A stretch of DNA of 20,045 nucleotides from CAYSGL01 sp964520985 (GTDB lineage: Bacteria; Pseudomonadota; Alphaproteobacteria; Micavibrionales; Micavibrionaceae): assembly GCA_964520985.1 (NCBI GenBank), contig CAZFPB010000021.1, positions 1 through 20,045 on the forward strand, read 5' to 3'. The notes under the pieces are model-generated. The model searched no databases. It saw nothing but the letters and a program-made list of their open reading frames with translations, and had not been told where the DNA came from. The translations under genes and the position numbers were made by a program. Positions 1 to 6,490 of this stretch are shown in pieces; within the stretch, counting starts at the first letter, position 1; each line of letters starts with the position of its first letter.

Positions 1-331
1 GCTGGTCGACGAATGGGTGATGCGCATCGGGGCAGACGATGACGCGCTTTGGAACGGCTTTGGAATGCGCCGGTTCCAAAGCAGAAACCCCGTCCGGTTG
101 GGGACGGGGCGTGTCAGCGCTCGCATGCAATCCAACCTTGCCAGCGCTCGCATGCATTCGATGCTTCAGGTTCTCGCTCGGCTCCCCAAAGCCCTCACGC
201 TGCAGCAACCGACGCACAACATGCCGCGAGTCAATGCCGGTCTCCGCTTCGATCTCCGGCATGGCGTCCAGCATCTGCCTGTGCCGGCCCAGAATCTCGA
301 CGACCTTGCGCGCCTTGTCGTTGTCCGTCAT
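1..331 (-). CDS. HTH plus metallophosphoesterase protein, partial (C-terminus outside window)
   Basis: Translating the minus strand from the ATG at 331-329 gives an ORF of at least 110 codons that is still open at base 1. Residues about 25-45 (EIEAETGIDSRHVVRRLLQ) read as a small winged or helix-turn-helix segment. Residues 48-93 are a low-complexity linker containing a duplicated HASA unit. From residue 95 the sequence KRVIVCPDAHHPF has a beta strand followed by D102-x-H104, the first metal-binding motif of calcineurin-like metallophosphoesterases. The ATG overlaps the TGA of the upstream methyltransferase (ATGA), so translation is probably coupled. By family it would be a metal-dependent phosphodiesterase or phosphatase acting on nucleic acid or nucleotides; its substrate cannot be told. 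The remaining metal motifs lie outside the window, so the enzyme call rests on one motif plus domain order. Confidence 0.6.
   Translation of the reverse strand, partial: MTDNDKARKVVEILGRHRQMLDAMPEIEAETGIDSRHVVRRLLQREGFGEPSENLKHRMHASAGKVGLHASADTPRPQPDGVSALEPAHSKAVPKRVIVCPDAHHPFVDQ
47..81. repeat. Inverted repeat in the HTH-phosphoesterase linker
   Basis: CTTTGGAAC at 47-55 is matched by GTTCCAAAG at 73-81, giving a perfect 9-bp inverted repeat with a 17-base loop. It lies inside coding sequence for the linker and may be incidental. Confidence 0.4.
115..156. repeat. Tandem 15-bp direct repeat, 27-bp period
   Basis: The 15-mer CAGCGCTCGCATGCA occurs at 115-129 and again at 142-156, offset by exactly 27 bases (9 codons). 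In the minus-strand protein it encodes two HASA units within the linker of the phosphoesterase gene. It looks like an in-frame linker duplication. Confidence 0.6.
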
Positions 332-1065
332 GCGGTCTTTGCCTGGTCAAGGTGCGTTGCGGTCCAGATAGCCTCTGATGACCTGCTGCCGTTCATTGCC
401 TTGAAGTTGCCAAGGGGGCGGAATGGCAACCACGAAGCACCAACCGCCTCGCAGACGATTACTTGCCCACGACGTTCAAGACACCACGTAGCCAGGTGCG
501 CATAGTCGACCGTGCTGAACGTGTAGTATTTCCCGGCCTCTACGTATGGCGGGTCAACGAACCACGTGGCTGGCTCGTTTGGAAGCTCAGCGTATGACTG
601 TTGCGTTACGCGCCAATGGCGGATCGCTGGCTGTTGCGCGGTTATCCGTTCAACGACAGCGCGATTCCATGACTCAAGATGCCCGCCCGCAGTCTCGAGT
701 CGGGCTCTCCCGGCGCTTTGGCTCTTGCGCGGCTCAGTCGTTGCGTTGTTCAGCCACCACCCAACGAGCCAGCGCCCTTCCTGCGGGACCCAGTTAGGCA
801 GGTCGTCCACATTCCGGCAGTCTGGGATTGCCGCTATCTCGGCAGATGTTGCGCGGATTATGTAATCCCAAGTCCCAACGATGCGCGGGTTCACATCAAC
901 GAGGACAACGTGGCGGCTCGGGTAACGGCACGCATACCCAGCGGCCCCGGCGAACGGCTCAACGATCGTGTCGTACTGTGGTGCCGGGTAATGCGGCGCC
1001 GCTCGCCACTTCCCGCCGTAGTACCGGAAGAATGGGCGAAGAGTCACTGCTGACGTTTGCGTCAT
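328..1065 (-). CDS. Dam-type (D12 class) DNA adenine N6-methyltransferase
   Basis: This 245-residue protein would transfer a methyl group from S-adenosylmethionine to adenine N6 in a specific DNA site. It has the D12-class hallmarks: YYGGKWR at residues 15-21, EPFAGAAGY (motif I, AdoMet binding) at 36-44, an acidic residue D57 after the next strand (VDVNP), and the catalytic DPPY (motif IV) at 171-174. The length is slightly shorter than E. coli Dam (278). The ATG at 1065-1063 follows a weak GAAAG ribosome site, and the TGA overlaps the start of the next gene. Phages carry such solitary methylases to protect their DNA from restriction or to mimic host methylation; no cognate endonuclease is visible here. 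The recognition sequence cannot be predicted from the protein alone. Confidence 0.92.
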   Translation of the reverse strand: MTQTSAVTLRPFFRYYGGKWRAAPHYPAPQYDTIVEPFAGAAGYACRYPSRHVVLVDVNPRIVGTWDYIIRATSAEIAAIPDCRNVDDLPNWVPQEGRWLVGWWLNNATTEPRKSQSAGRARLETAGGHLESWNRAVVERITAQQPAIRHWRVTQQSYAELPNEPATWFVDPPYVEAGKYYTFSTVDYAHLATWCLERRGQVIVCEAVGASWLPFRPLGNFKAMNGSRSSEAIWTATHLDQAKTA

Positions 1066-1171
1066 GCGGTCTTTCGGTTGTGCAGGCCGCGCAATAGGGA
1101 AGCGCTGGCCAAGGGACAGGGGTGAGCCATCCGCCGCACGTGGGGCAGAGCTCGGAGCAGAGGTGGCACAA
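959..1171 (-). CDS. Small zinc-ribbon protein, TTG start or read-through extension (tentative)
   Basis: A 70-codon frame beginning with TTG carries six cysteines in CxxC pairs: C2/C5, C9/C12 (CPTCGGW) and C27/C30 (YCAAC). The last two pairs are spaced like a zinc ribbon or rubredoxin-type knuckle. The frame follows the TGA of the membrane-protein gene immediately and in the same reading frame, two codons before the TTG. It overlaps the methyltransferase by 107 bases, and the overlapping C-terminal part has no recognisable content. No Shine-Dalgarno sequence is evident. Possible readings are a TTG-initiated mini-protein, a read-through extension of the upstream gene, or the remnant of either. 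The Cys pattern is what supports it; the start and end are uncertain. Confidence 0.42.
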   Translation of the reverse strand: MCHLCSELCPTCGGWLTPVPWPALPYCAACTTERPHDANVSSDSSPILPVLRREVASGAALPGTTVRHDR

Positions 1172-1174
1172 GGG

Positions 1175-1741
1175 TCAGGGGTACTTTCGCGCCGTGGTCC
1201 ACTTTGGCGCGAGGTTGCCCTTGGGTGGCGGATTGAAACGCTGGTCGCCGCATGGCCAGGACTCGTTCGGTGCGCCGTCGTTCAGCTGACACACGAGTTC
1301 CACTGTCTGGCCCAGCTGCTGCTTCGTCACGGTGTTGTCCGTCGTGATGGCGGCGCGCGCGTCCTGCTCGGTCTTGATGTGCTGTTCGAACTTCTTGTCG
1401 ATCTTCTCGCCGAGGTTCTTTTCGATCTCGTCAAGGCGGCGCTGCACCACAGCGTTCGCGCCGATGATCTCGCGGATGCCAGCGGCTCCACCGAGCGCGA
1501 CGATGATTGCGACGATGGCCGCAGCAATCGACCCTGGCGTCCAGGCCCCGGCGAACTTGGCCAACGCTCCGCCGTCGAAGATGCTTGGGCGCTTCGGTGG
1601 GCGCGGAGGCAGAACCGGCGCCGACGTCTCCACCTCATCAGCCGGCGGACGCACAGCCGGGCGCGAAACCACCTCTTCCGAGACGGCGCGGGGCAGTTTG
1701 CCTTGCGGGAAGCCGGGGACGTTCTTGGGCGGCGGTTTCAC
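1175..1741 (-). CDS. Single-pass membrane protein with Pro-rich tail and coiled coil, lysis region
   Basis: This 188-residue protein starts at GTG, forming a GTGA overlap with the upstream stop. Residues 1-60 are proline-rich and hydrophilic. Residues 71-89 (SIAAAIVAIIVALGGAAGI) form one transmembrane helix. Residues about 97-125 are charged and heptad-like (RRLDEIEKNLGEKIDKKFEQ), a likely coiled coil, followed by a tail with two cysteines (C151, C164). Its place two genes after the endolysin suggests a role in lysis, such as a holin or an inner-membrane spanin subunit. The long N-terminal segment before the membrane helix is unlike classical Rz, and no Rz1-type lipoprotein is nested with it. 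The function is therefore inferred from context only. A zinc-ribbon frame follows in the same reading frame after its TGA. Confidence 0.75.
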   Translation of the reverse strand: MKPPPKNVPGFPQGKLPRAVSEEVVSRPAVRPPADEVETSAPVLPPRPPKRPSIFDGGALAKFAGAWTPGSIAAAIVAIIVALGGAAGIREIIGANAVVQRRLDEIEKNLGEKIDKKFEQHIKTEQDARAAITTDNTVTKQQLGQTVELVCQLNDGAPNESWPCGDQRFNPPPKGNLAPKWTTARKYP

Positions 1742-2061
1742 TCCGCGGCCCGTTCCACTTCCCGACGCCAGGCCTTGAGCGCTTCGATCTCAACACGCTG
1801 CGCCGCCAGTTCCGCCTTGATGGCCGGGACTTCTTGGGCGAACACGAGAATGGCGTTGATGCCTTCCATGATGCCACTGAGCCGCTTGTCTAGTTCCTTG
1901 CCAACGACTTCTGCAAACGGCGCCAGTGATTCGTCCATGGTCGGGATGTGGTGATTCGGGCTCGTTCGCTCTTCGTCGTCGCCGGGAGGCAACGTGTTGC
2001 TCTCTCGGATCTCGGCGCGCTCGTCCAGCGTCAGCACCGTTTCTTCGTCGATGTGCTTCAC
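1738..2061 (-). CDS. Hypothetical coiled-coil protein, lysis region
   Basis: A 107-residue hydrophilic protein without a membrane segment. The N-terminal half is acidic and disordered-looking. The C-terminal half (residues about 45-105) has heptad-like spacing of hydrophobics and ends in a charged helix (AELAAQRVEIEALKAWRREV). It starts at GTG within a GTGA overlap with the endolysin stop and ends in a GTGA overlap with the membrane-protein gene, so it is probably made together with both. I do not recognise the family. It could be a cytoplasmic partner of the membrane protein. Confidence 0.75.
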   Translation of the reverse strand: MKHIDEETVLTLDERAEIRESNTLPPGDDEERTSPNHHIPTMDESLAPFAEVVGKELDKRLSGIMEGINAILVFAQEVPAIKAELAAQRVEIEALKAWRREVERAAE

Positions 2062-2549
2062 AGGACCTCCGCCGCGTGCGTCTCGCGCAACCGGACCCGG
2101 CGCTCAGCAGCCTCACGAGCCGCCGGCAAACGGAACGCTTTCGGACGCTGGAAGTGCGGGGCGTCAAGAAACGACTCGTCGGAGTCGCGGTCGACGCGGA
2201 TCCCGTCCAGGTCCCAGTCGGCGCCCCACTGAATCGGCACACCAAGCTCGTCAGCAGCCTGGAACATCGCATGCGCCACGGCCTGAAACGACTTCATGTC
2301 CTTCCACGGAATGACGCCGGCCACGAGCGGGGCAATGTCCACCGCGTCGCCTGTCAAGTGCGCCGAGTCCAACGTCTTGGAAACGCCGCGCGCAACGTAC
2401 GCCTTTTGCTGCTCCAGGGTACGCACGCCTTCCAGCACCGTGAAGTCGACGGTCGTCAGCTGGATGGCGCGTTCGACGACACGAACGAGATCCGGATGAA
2501 CGCCAGCGAGGCGAGCAATAGAGCGGGAACCTAGCTTGAATTGGCTCAT
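2058..2549 (-). CDS. Endolysin, M15-family (VanY/L-Ala-D-Glu) peptidase
   Basis: A 163-residue zinc peptidase predicted to cut peptide stems of peptidoglycan at lysis. The M15 signature is visible: GVRT at residues 41-44 (conserved Arg), SAHLTGDAVDIAP at 62-74 with zinc ligands H64 and D71, and DAPHFQ at 129-134 with the third ligand H132. The same arrangement is known from phage T5 and Listeria phage endolysins. It has no signal peptide and no separate cell-wall-binding domain; the last 25 residues are basic and may help envelope contact. The ATG forms an ATGA overlap with the preceding Cys4 gene. It lies directly downstream of the tail-fibre genes, as in many phages with a late lysis gene. 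Confidence 0.92.
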   Translation of the reverse strand: MSQFKLGSRSIARLAGVHPDLVRVVERAIQLTTVDFTVLEGVRTLEQQKAYVARGVSKTLDSAHLTGDAVDIAPLVAGVIPWKDMKSFQAVAHAMFQAADELGVPIQWGADWDLDGIRVDRDSDESFLDAPHFQRPKAFRLPAAREAAERRVRLRETHAAEVL

Positions 2550-2731
2550 GTACTGTCGACCTTTGCGCCCCTGTAAAGCGTCACTTGAGGATCCCGCGTC
2601 TCGTCCTCGCCAGCCTTGTCTGGCTCACAAACGCGACACACGTACACAGACAGACGCGAGTTGAAGATGCGCGGCCGGTAGCAAACTGCGCAGGTCGGCG
2701 ATGGGACTTCGGATCGGGGTTTGCGACTCAT
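2546..2731 (-). CDS. Cys4 zinc-finger-like mini-protein
   Basis: A 61-residue protein with two CxxC pairs, C14-x-x-C17 (CAVC) and C32-x-x-C35 (CRVC), separated by 14 residues. This spacing fits a zinc ribbon or zinc knuckle. Flanks are hydrophilic and charged. Both ends join neighbours by ATGA overlaps, so it belongs to the same coupled operon as the endolysin. Such mini-proteins are common in phage operons; the role is unknown. Confidence 0.7.
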   Translation of the reverse strand: MSRKPRSEVPSPTCAVCYRPRIFNSRLSVYVCRVCEPDKAGEDETRDPQVTLYRGAKVDST

Positions 2732-2919
2732 CGCCGCTTCTTCCCCACGAGTTTGGCCTCGGAGGTAGCCGAGGCGCCCGATGCCTGGTTGAGAACCTTC
2801 TCCGGGTTCGTGCCCTCGGAGTCGTCGGATTCTTCAGCCGCGGAACGACCGACGCGCCACAGGTCAATGAGCGCTTTGCCTGCTTCCAGGCCGAACTTTA
2901 CCCAACCGAATGGGCTCAT
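2728..2919 (-). CDS. Small hypothetical protein
   Basis: A 63-residue protein. The N-terminal 25 residues (FGWVKFGLEAGKALIDLWRV) look like an amphipathic helix rather than a transmembrane span. The rest is acidic then basic, ending KKRR. It starts with ATG in an ATGA overlap with the BppU-like gene and ends in an ATGA overlap with the Cys4 gene. The family is not recognised. Its position before the endolysin would suit a small lysis factor, but no proper membrane segment is seen. Confidence 0.6.
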   Translation of the reverse strand: MSPFGWVKFGLEAGKALIDLWRVGRSAAEESDDSEGTNPEKVLNQASGASATSEAKLVGKKRR

Positions 2920-3257
2920 GGCGTCTCCGTGATTTGCTGCGGGAGAACCTTCAGTGTGCCGCGGTGATTGATCGTCTCAATCACGCCCGAGGCCGTCCGC
3001 AGCTGGATTTCGAAGGTGAGTTTTTCCTGGAGCACGATCGCGTCCGTGTCCTCTGGCAGGATCGCGATCTGCGCGGTGCCGTCGGTCGTGTTCATGACGA
3101 TCCCGCCATCATCGGTGCTCTTGGAAATGGTCGTCACTGGACCCTGGGCGAGGAACCGAAGCTGGGAACCGGCCAAGTCTTCGGCAGAGCCAGAGCGCGT
3201 GATTGTCAGGTCCAGGACGCGGGTATCCCCCGCGACCATCGTGATGACGGTAGCCAA
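2916..3257 (-). CDS. BppU-like N-terminal domain baseplate/fibre protein
   Basis: A 113-residue all-beta protein resembling the N-terminal attachment domain of baseplate upper proteins (BppU family): an early GDTRVLDLTITRSGSA strand pair, a central region with isoleucine/glycine turns (DDGGIVMNT), an ILPEDTDAI step, and a final strand pair ending in GTLKVLP. In related phages this Ig-like fold anchors fibres to the baseplate. The start is TTG at 3257-3255, chosen because AAGGAG sits six bases upstream; the next in-frame ATG is six codons in and lacks such a site. The family call rests on pattern, not on a search. Confidence 0.65.
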   Translation of the reverse strand: MATVITMVAGDTRVLDLTITRSGSAEDLAGSQLRFLAQGPVTTISKSTDDGGIVMNTTDGTAQIAILPEDTDAIVLQEKLTFEIQLRTASGVIETINHRGTLKVLPQQITETP

Positions 3258-3275
3258 ATGCAGCTCCTTGAAGGG

Positions 3276-5126
3276 TCAGGCGACGCGAGCGACAGCGATG
3301 GGGCGCACTCGCAAAACGGAGACAGGTGGCGTGCGATCGGGCGGCGGCGCAGTCGTCGCAGACAGTGTGCAAGCCGCCAACGTGATGTCCGCGGCGCCAA
3401 ACAGCAGGACAACGCCGGTGCCTTGGGACGTCGCAGCGCCAAGCGTGATGTTCGCTTGGCCGAAGTAGTCGAAGTTCTCGACCGTGCCAGCGGCGGTCAG
3501 TGATGCGTTGCCGAGTTGGCCAGCAAGCGCAGCGGAAACAGCAACCGAGCCAGCGGCAGAGGATGTGCACGCGCCGAGCGAAACCGACAGCGAACCAACG
3601 GCGGTGTTGGTGCCGGTGGCGCTTAGCGAGATGCCATCAAGCGCCAGGGCGGCCGATCCACTGACCAGGACGGTTCCTGCTGCGGAGACCGTGGCGCTAC
3701 TGAGCGTGACGTGCCCGGTGCCAGCGACGCCGTTGAAGTTGACCAGCGCGTCAGCAATCAGCGTTGCCGCATCAAGCGTAACGGACGCAGTGCCGCGACT
3801 AGGGATTGTGCCGGTGGCCGAGCAGCTGGCGGCATCCAACGTGATGGCCGCTGCGGCTCGCGTTGTGCCCGTGCCGGTCGCAGTAACAATGCATGCCGCC
3901 AGTGTTCCAGAAGCGGCGCCAACGACAGCAGCGGCGGCAGTGGCGGAAATGGTCGCCGCAGCCAGAGACAGCGACGCGGCGCCAGTATTCGAAACCGCGC
4001 CAGTCCCGCTGACCGTCAGACCGTCAAGAGCAATGGACGCGGCGCCGGAAGCACGAACGCCACCAGCCGCCGAGACCGTTGCGTCGGACAGCGTGACAGA
4101 GAACGAGCCAATGATCCCTGAGACAACGGTACCGGTCGCGGAGCTCGTGCAGGCATCTAGCGTTACGGACGCGGCGCCATGGGTCCCAACGGTAGCAGCT
4201 GCCGTCGAAGTGCACGCCGCCAGGGTGTTGGACGACGTGCCAACGGCGGCAACGGCTCCCGTTGCACTGCTGGTCGCGGCAGCAAGGGTGACACTTGCCG
4301 CGCCAAAGGTTTTGACCGTGCCCGCGGCGCTGGACGTGGCGGCGGCAGTGGTGATGCTCGCGGCGCCGAACGTTTTGACCGTGCCAGCCGCAGACGATGT
4401 TGCAGCGGCAAGCGTGATACTTGCTGAACCGCTGGCGGTGTTCGTGTACGGAACATCGCTGGCACTCGACCCGGTTCCGTTCTTGGTCAGGTCGTAGTTG
4501 TTGGCTGTCTCGTCCTGCTCACACGTGCTAGCCGTCGTGCCGGAGTAGAAGGCATTGGCCGTTGCCCCAGCAGGGCTGGTGAGCACATCACTTGCCGCCT
4601 GTGCTGTTTTCTCTCCCGCCGAGAGGTAGCCGCTCCAGAAAATGCACCCAGCCCAGCGGACGTCATACGCCTGCTCGCCGAAGCCGCCGCGAAGGAAGTA
4701 AGTTTGGGTGAGCGGCCCGTAGTTGCCGGTCCCTGTCTGGTAGCTGTACGTGCTGCCGCCCTTGACGACAGCTTGCACCTTGATGGGCGTTGTGCCGCCC
4801 TCCCACCACATGCGGAGGTGGATCCACTTGCCAACCGGAGAAGCAGACGCAGGGACAAGCTCTACGTCATCAGAAGTGATCGCAGACTCGAATGTGCCGT
4901 AGCGGATCGAGCCAGCCGCTTTGTCGAAGTAGATCTGCGGGTAACCAACGGAGCTACTGGGCCCCGAGTAGTTACAACTGATCAGGTTCTGATAGTCTTC
5001 GCCGCTGCCGCCGCCGGTGCTGTTGATTTTGACCCAAACATCCCGCTCCCACGTCGTGGACGGCAGGTTCGTACTGCGCTGCAACCACAGCGAGTTGTTT
5101 GAGGCGGTACTGGTGGGCTGGGTCAT
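3276..5126 (-). CDS. Tail fibre: LamG-like head plus 17 tandem 21-residue repeats
   Basis: A 616-residue protein in three parts. Residues 1-215 look like a concanavalin/LamG-type jelly roll: strands such as ERDVWVKINSTG, PQIYFDKAAGSIRYGTF, GKWIHLRMWWEG and AYDVRWAGCIFWSGYLSAGE, as in phage lectin-like domains. Residues 233-592 are 17 tandem repeats of about 21 residues with consensus GAASVTLAAATSSATGTVxxx, rich in Ala, Thr, Ser and Gly. Residues 593-616 form a Pro/Arg/Val tail. The repeats predict an extended beta-structured shaft. It is probably a virion fibre binding host surface sugars. A 42-base gap separates it from the upstream gene, and no strong ribosome site is seen. Reverse-strand ORFs here, including a long one at 3484-4497, are shadows of the repeats. 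Confidence 0.8.
   Translation of the reverse strand: MTQPTSTASNNSLWLQRSTNLPSTTWERDVWVKINSTGGGSGEDYQNLISCNYSGPSSSVGYPQIYFDKAAGSIRYGTFESAITSDDVELVPASASPVGKWIHLRMWWEGGTTPIKVQAVVKGGSTYSYQTGTGNYGPLTQTYFLRGGFGEQAYDVRWAGCIFWSGYLSAGEKTAQAASDVLTSPAGATANAFYSGTTASTCEQDETANNYDLTKNGTGSSASDVPYTNTASGSASITLAAATSSAAGTVKTFGAASITTAAATSSAAGTVKTFGAASVTLAAATSSATGAVAAVGTSSNTLAACTSTAAATVGTHGAASVTLDACTSSATGTVVSGIIGSFSVTLSDATVSAAGGVRASGAASIALDGLTVSGTGAVSNTGAASLSLAAATISATAAAAVVGAASGTLAACIVTATGTGTTRAAAAITLDAASCSATGTIPSRGTASVTLDAATLIADALVNFNGVAGTGHVTLSSATVSAAGTVLVSGSAALALDGISLSATGTNTAVGSLSVSLGACTSSAAGSVAVSAALAGQLGNASLTAAGTVENFDYFGQANITLGAATSQGTGVVLLFGAADITLAACTLSATTAPPPDRTPPVSVLRVRPIAVARVA
3351..4430 (-). repeat. Seventeen tandem 63-bp-class coding repeats
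   Basis: About 17 in-frame units, mostly 63 bases, encode GAASVTLAAATSSATGTV-type repeats in the fibre gene. The first two units after 4430 are nearly identical in protein (both end SSAAGTVKTF), suggesting the most recent duplication is at that end. Units further along have diverged and some carry 2-3 residue insertions. Confidence 0.85.
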
Positions 5127-5168
5127 GCAACGTCAGCGGCGGCGGACTTCAGTGGCGAATCGACGAGA

Positions 5169-5576
5169 TCAAGCGTTGCCGTCAGTGAACGAGAAGGACG
5201 TGATCGTCACGGCCTGTCCGGAGGCGAGGCTCGTGTTGTCGAGCGTCAGATCGCCGCCGCCACCGGTCGCGGTCACGGTGCCCTGAATGTGGGCGGTCGT
5301 GCCGTCGCTGGCGTAGATGCGGAAGTGAGCCGCGGTGCCGGTTGCGTCAGCGCTGGTGTCTTCCCAAGTGCCGGACTTGGCCTTGGACCCGCTCGACGCA
5401 GCCGCAAGCCAGTCGGAGGGGAGTGAAAGCGTCGCGAGAACCGAGCCGCTATCAGCGGTGGCCACGTTTGCGGGGGCCGAACCGGTGCGGATCTTGAGTA
5501 CCGCGCTCGTGCTGACAGCCGTCTCGATCGCGTCGAGCCGCGCATTGCGAACAGAAGTAGAGAATTGAAGAGCCAT
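5169..5576 (-). CDS. Phage structural protein, 135 aa, fibre-region family
   Basis: A 135-residue protein of a pattern I associate with phage structural genes: a short helix at the N-terminus (VRNARLDAIETAV), a strand KIRTGSAPANVATA, then SLPSDWLAAASSGSKAKSGTW, a strand AAHFRIYASDGTTAHIQGTV, and a final SLASGQAVTITSFSFTDGNA. It is predicted to be mostly beta and without membrane segments. The ATG at 5576 is preceded by AAGGAG 11 bases upstream. It sits between two lectin-like fibre genes, so a virion decoration or fibre-assembly role is likely, but no specific function can be assigned. Confidence 0.72.
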   Translation of the reverse strand: MALQFSTSVRNARLDAIETAVSTSAVLKIRTGSAPANVATADSGSVLATLSLPSDWLAAASSGSKAKSGTWEDTSADATGTAAHFRIYASDGTTAHIQGTVTATGGGGDLTLDNTSLASGQAVTITSFSFTDGNA

Positions 5577-5640
5577 GGAATGAGGTGCTCCTTCGGCGCG
5601 CGGCCGAATTGGCGGCGCCGTTCGGGCGCACGTGTCCGTT

Positions 5641-5664
5641 CAGCGCGACGAAGGGGTCGCGCTG
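5641..5664. repeat. Perfect 9-bp hairpin in the largest intergenic gap
   Basis: CAGCGCGAC (5641-5649) pairs with GTCGCGCTG (5656-5664) around a six-base loop. It lies in the 146-base gap between the LamG-like gene and the 135-aa gene. No T-tract follows on either strand, so it is not a standard intrinsic terminator. It could be an RNA-processing or attenuation element. Confidence 0.55.
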
Positions 5665-5722
5665 TCCGAGGTCCCGCTCACACGTCGCTCATCGACGCAG
5701 CCGCGGGCAGGGATGTTTTGCC

Positions 5723-6490
5723 TTACGCGGTGCGTAGTTCGTGGTGGTACACGGGGATCAGGTCGCCAGCTTCCATGTTGGTTGCCGTGCCGTTGTGCCC
5801 ACCCGAGGACAGGTCAGTGATGGTCCCGGTAGCGGAGTCGCTTGCGCGCGGGCCCCAGTAGCCGACGAGATTCGCAGTTGCGCCCACTGCGGTCGGGTCC
5901 GGGAAGTGCGTGCGGTCACCGGCAATAGCCGCGACGTTGCCCGCAGAGATCGCAGCGTTGTAGACGACCAGCCCGCGGCTTTGGCCCGTGAACGGGAACT
6001 GAAGCGCGGTCGACATGGCGCCCCAGATGAACGAGCCGGTGTTCGCGGTCGTGGCTGCCAACGTGGCATGCAGAGTCGACGTAGCTCGAGCCACGCCGTC
6101 CACATAGACAATCAGGCCCGCCGCGGAACTTGACCCGTCGTAGGTGTAGCCGATGTGGTGGATTCGGCCGTCGTTCAGGTACGCGGAACTCGTGATTTCA
6201 TCGAGGATGTTCGCGGCGCCCTGGACGTCGTTTGCCAGTGACGCGTACACCTCGCCGCCCGATTGCGGGCCAACGTGGTATCCGCGACCGTTGCCGCCAG
6301 CGTTGCTGGTGACGCACTTGCCGGCGACAACCGCTCCAACGCTCAGGCAGCGTACATAGACGAAGATCGAATGCGCGGCCGTGTTGGCGAAATCCAACAC
6401 GTTGCCCATCGTGACGTATTCGTCGGTGCCACCGAAGTTGAGGGCGTAGCCGACGACGCGACGGCGCGTGCGGTGCAGCGCAGTGGCCAT
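5723..6490 (-). CDS. LamG-like (concanavalin A-like lectin) tail protein
   Basis: A 255-residue protein with a LamG/jelly-roll layout: ALNFGGTDEYVTMGN near the N-terminus, a strand HSIFVYVRC, a mid-domain GRGYHVGPQSGGEVYASL, then DGRIHHIGYTYDGSS followed by GLIVYVDGVA, the typical LamG pair in which a His/Tyr strand precedes a 'VYVDG' strand. A final WGPRASDS/GTITDLSSGGHNGTA segment matches the closing strands. Such domains bind carbohydrates in phage tail fibres. I start at ATG 6490-6488, which overlaps the upstream stop as TGATG; the TTG one codon earlier is less likely. Confidence 0.8.
   Translation of the reverse strand: MATALHRTRRRVVGYALNFGGTDEYVTMGNVLDFANTAAHSIFVYVRCLSVGAVVAGKCVTSNAGGNGRGYHVGPQSGGEVYASLANDVQGAANILDEITSSAYLNDGRIHHIGYTYDGSSSAAGLIVYVDGVARATSTLHATLAATTANTGSFIWGAMSTALQFPFTGQSRGLVVYNAAISAGNVAAIAGDRTHFPDPTAVGATANLVGYWGPRASDSATGTITDLSSGGHNGTATNMEAGDLIPVYHHELRTA

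Noticed and set aside
88..109. CCCCGTCC/GGACGGGG hairpin
   Set aside because: It lies inside coding sequence with no T-tract; composition makes such stems common here.
1062..1292. 76-codon minus-strand ORF that ends in an ATGA overlap with the methyltransferase
   Set aside because: It overlaps the membrane-protein gene heavily, lacks the zinc-ribbon cysteines, and the overlap follows automatically from the methyltransferase's ATGA start.
1064..1954. 296-codon plus-strand ORF
   Set aside because: It lies opposite the lysis-region genes, which have membrane, coiled-coil and junction support. Its arginine-rich composition is typical of a shadow frame.
3484..4497. Long plus-strand ORF of 337 codons
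   Set aside because: It is antisense to the tandem repeats of the fibre gene; the Ala/Val/Pro bias arises from the repeat and G+C bias. No ribosome site or family pattern.
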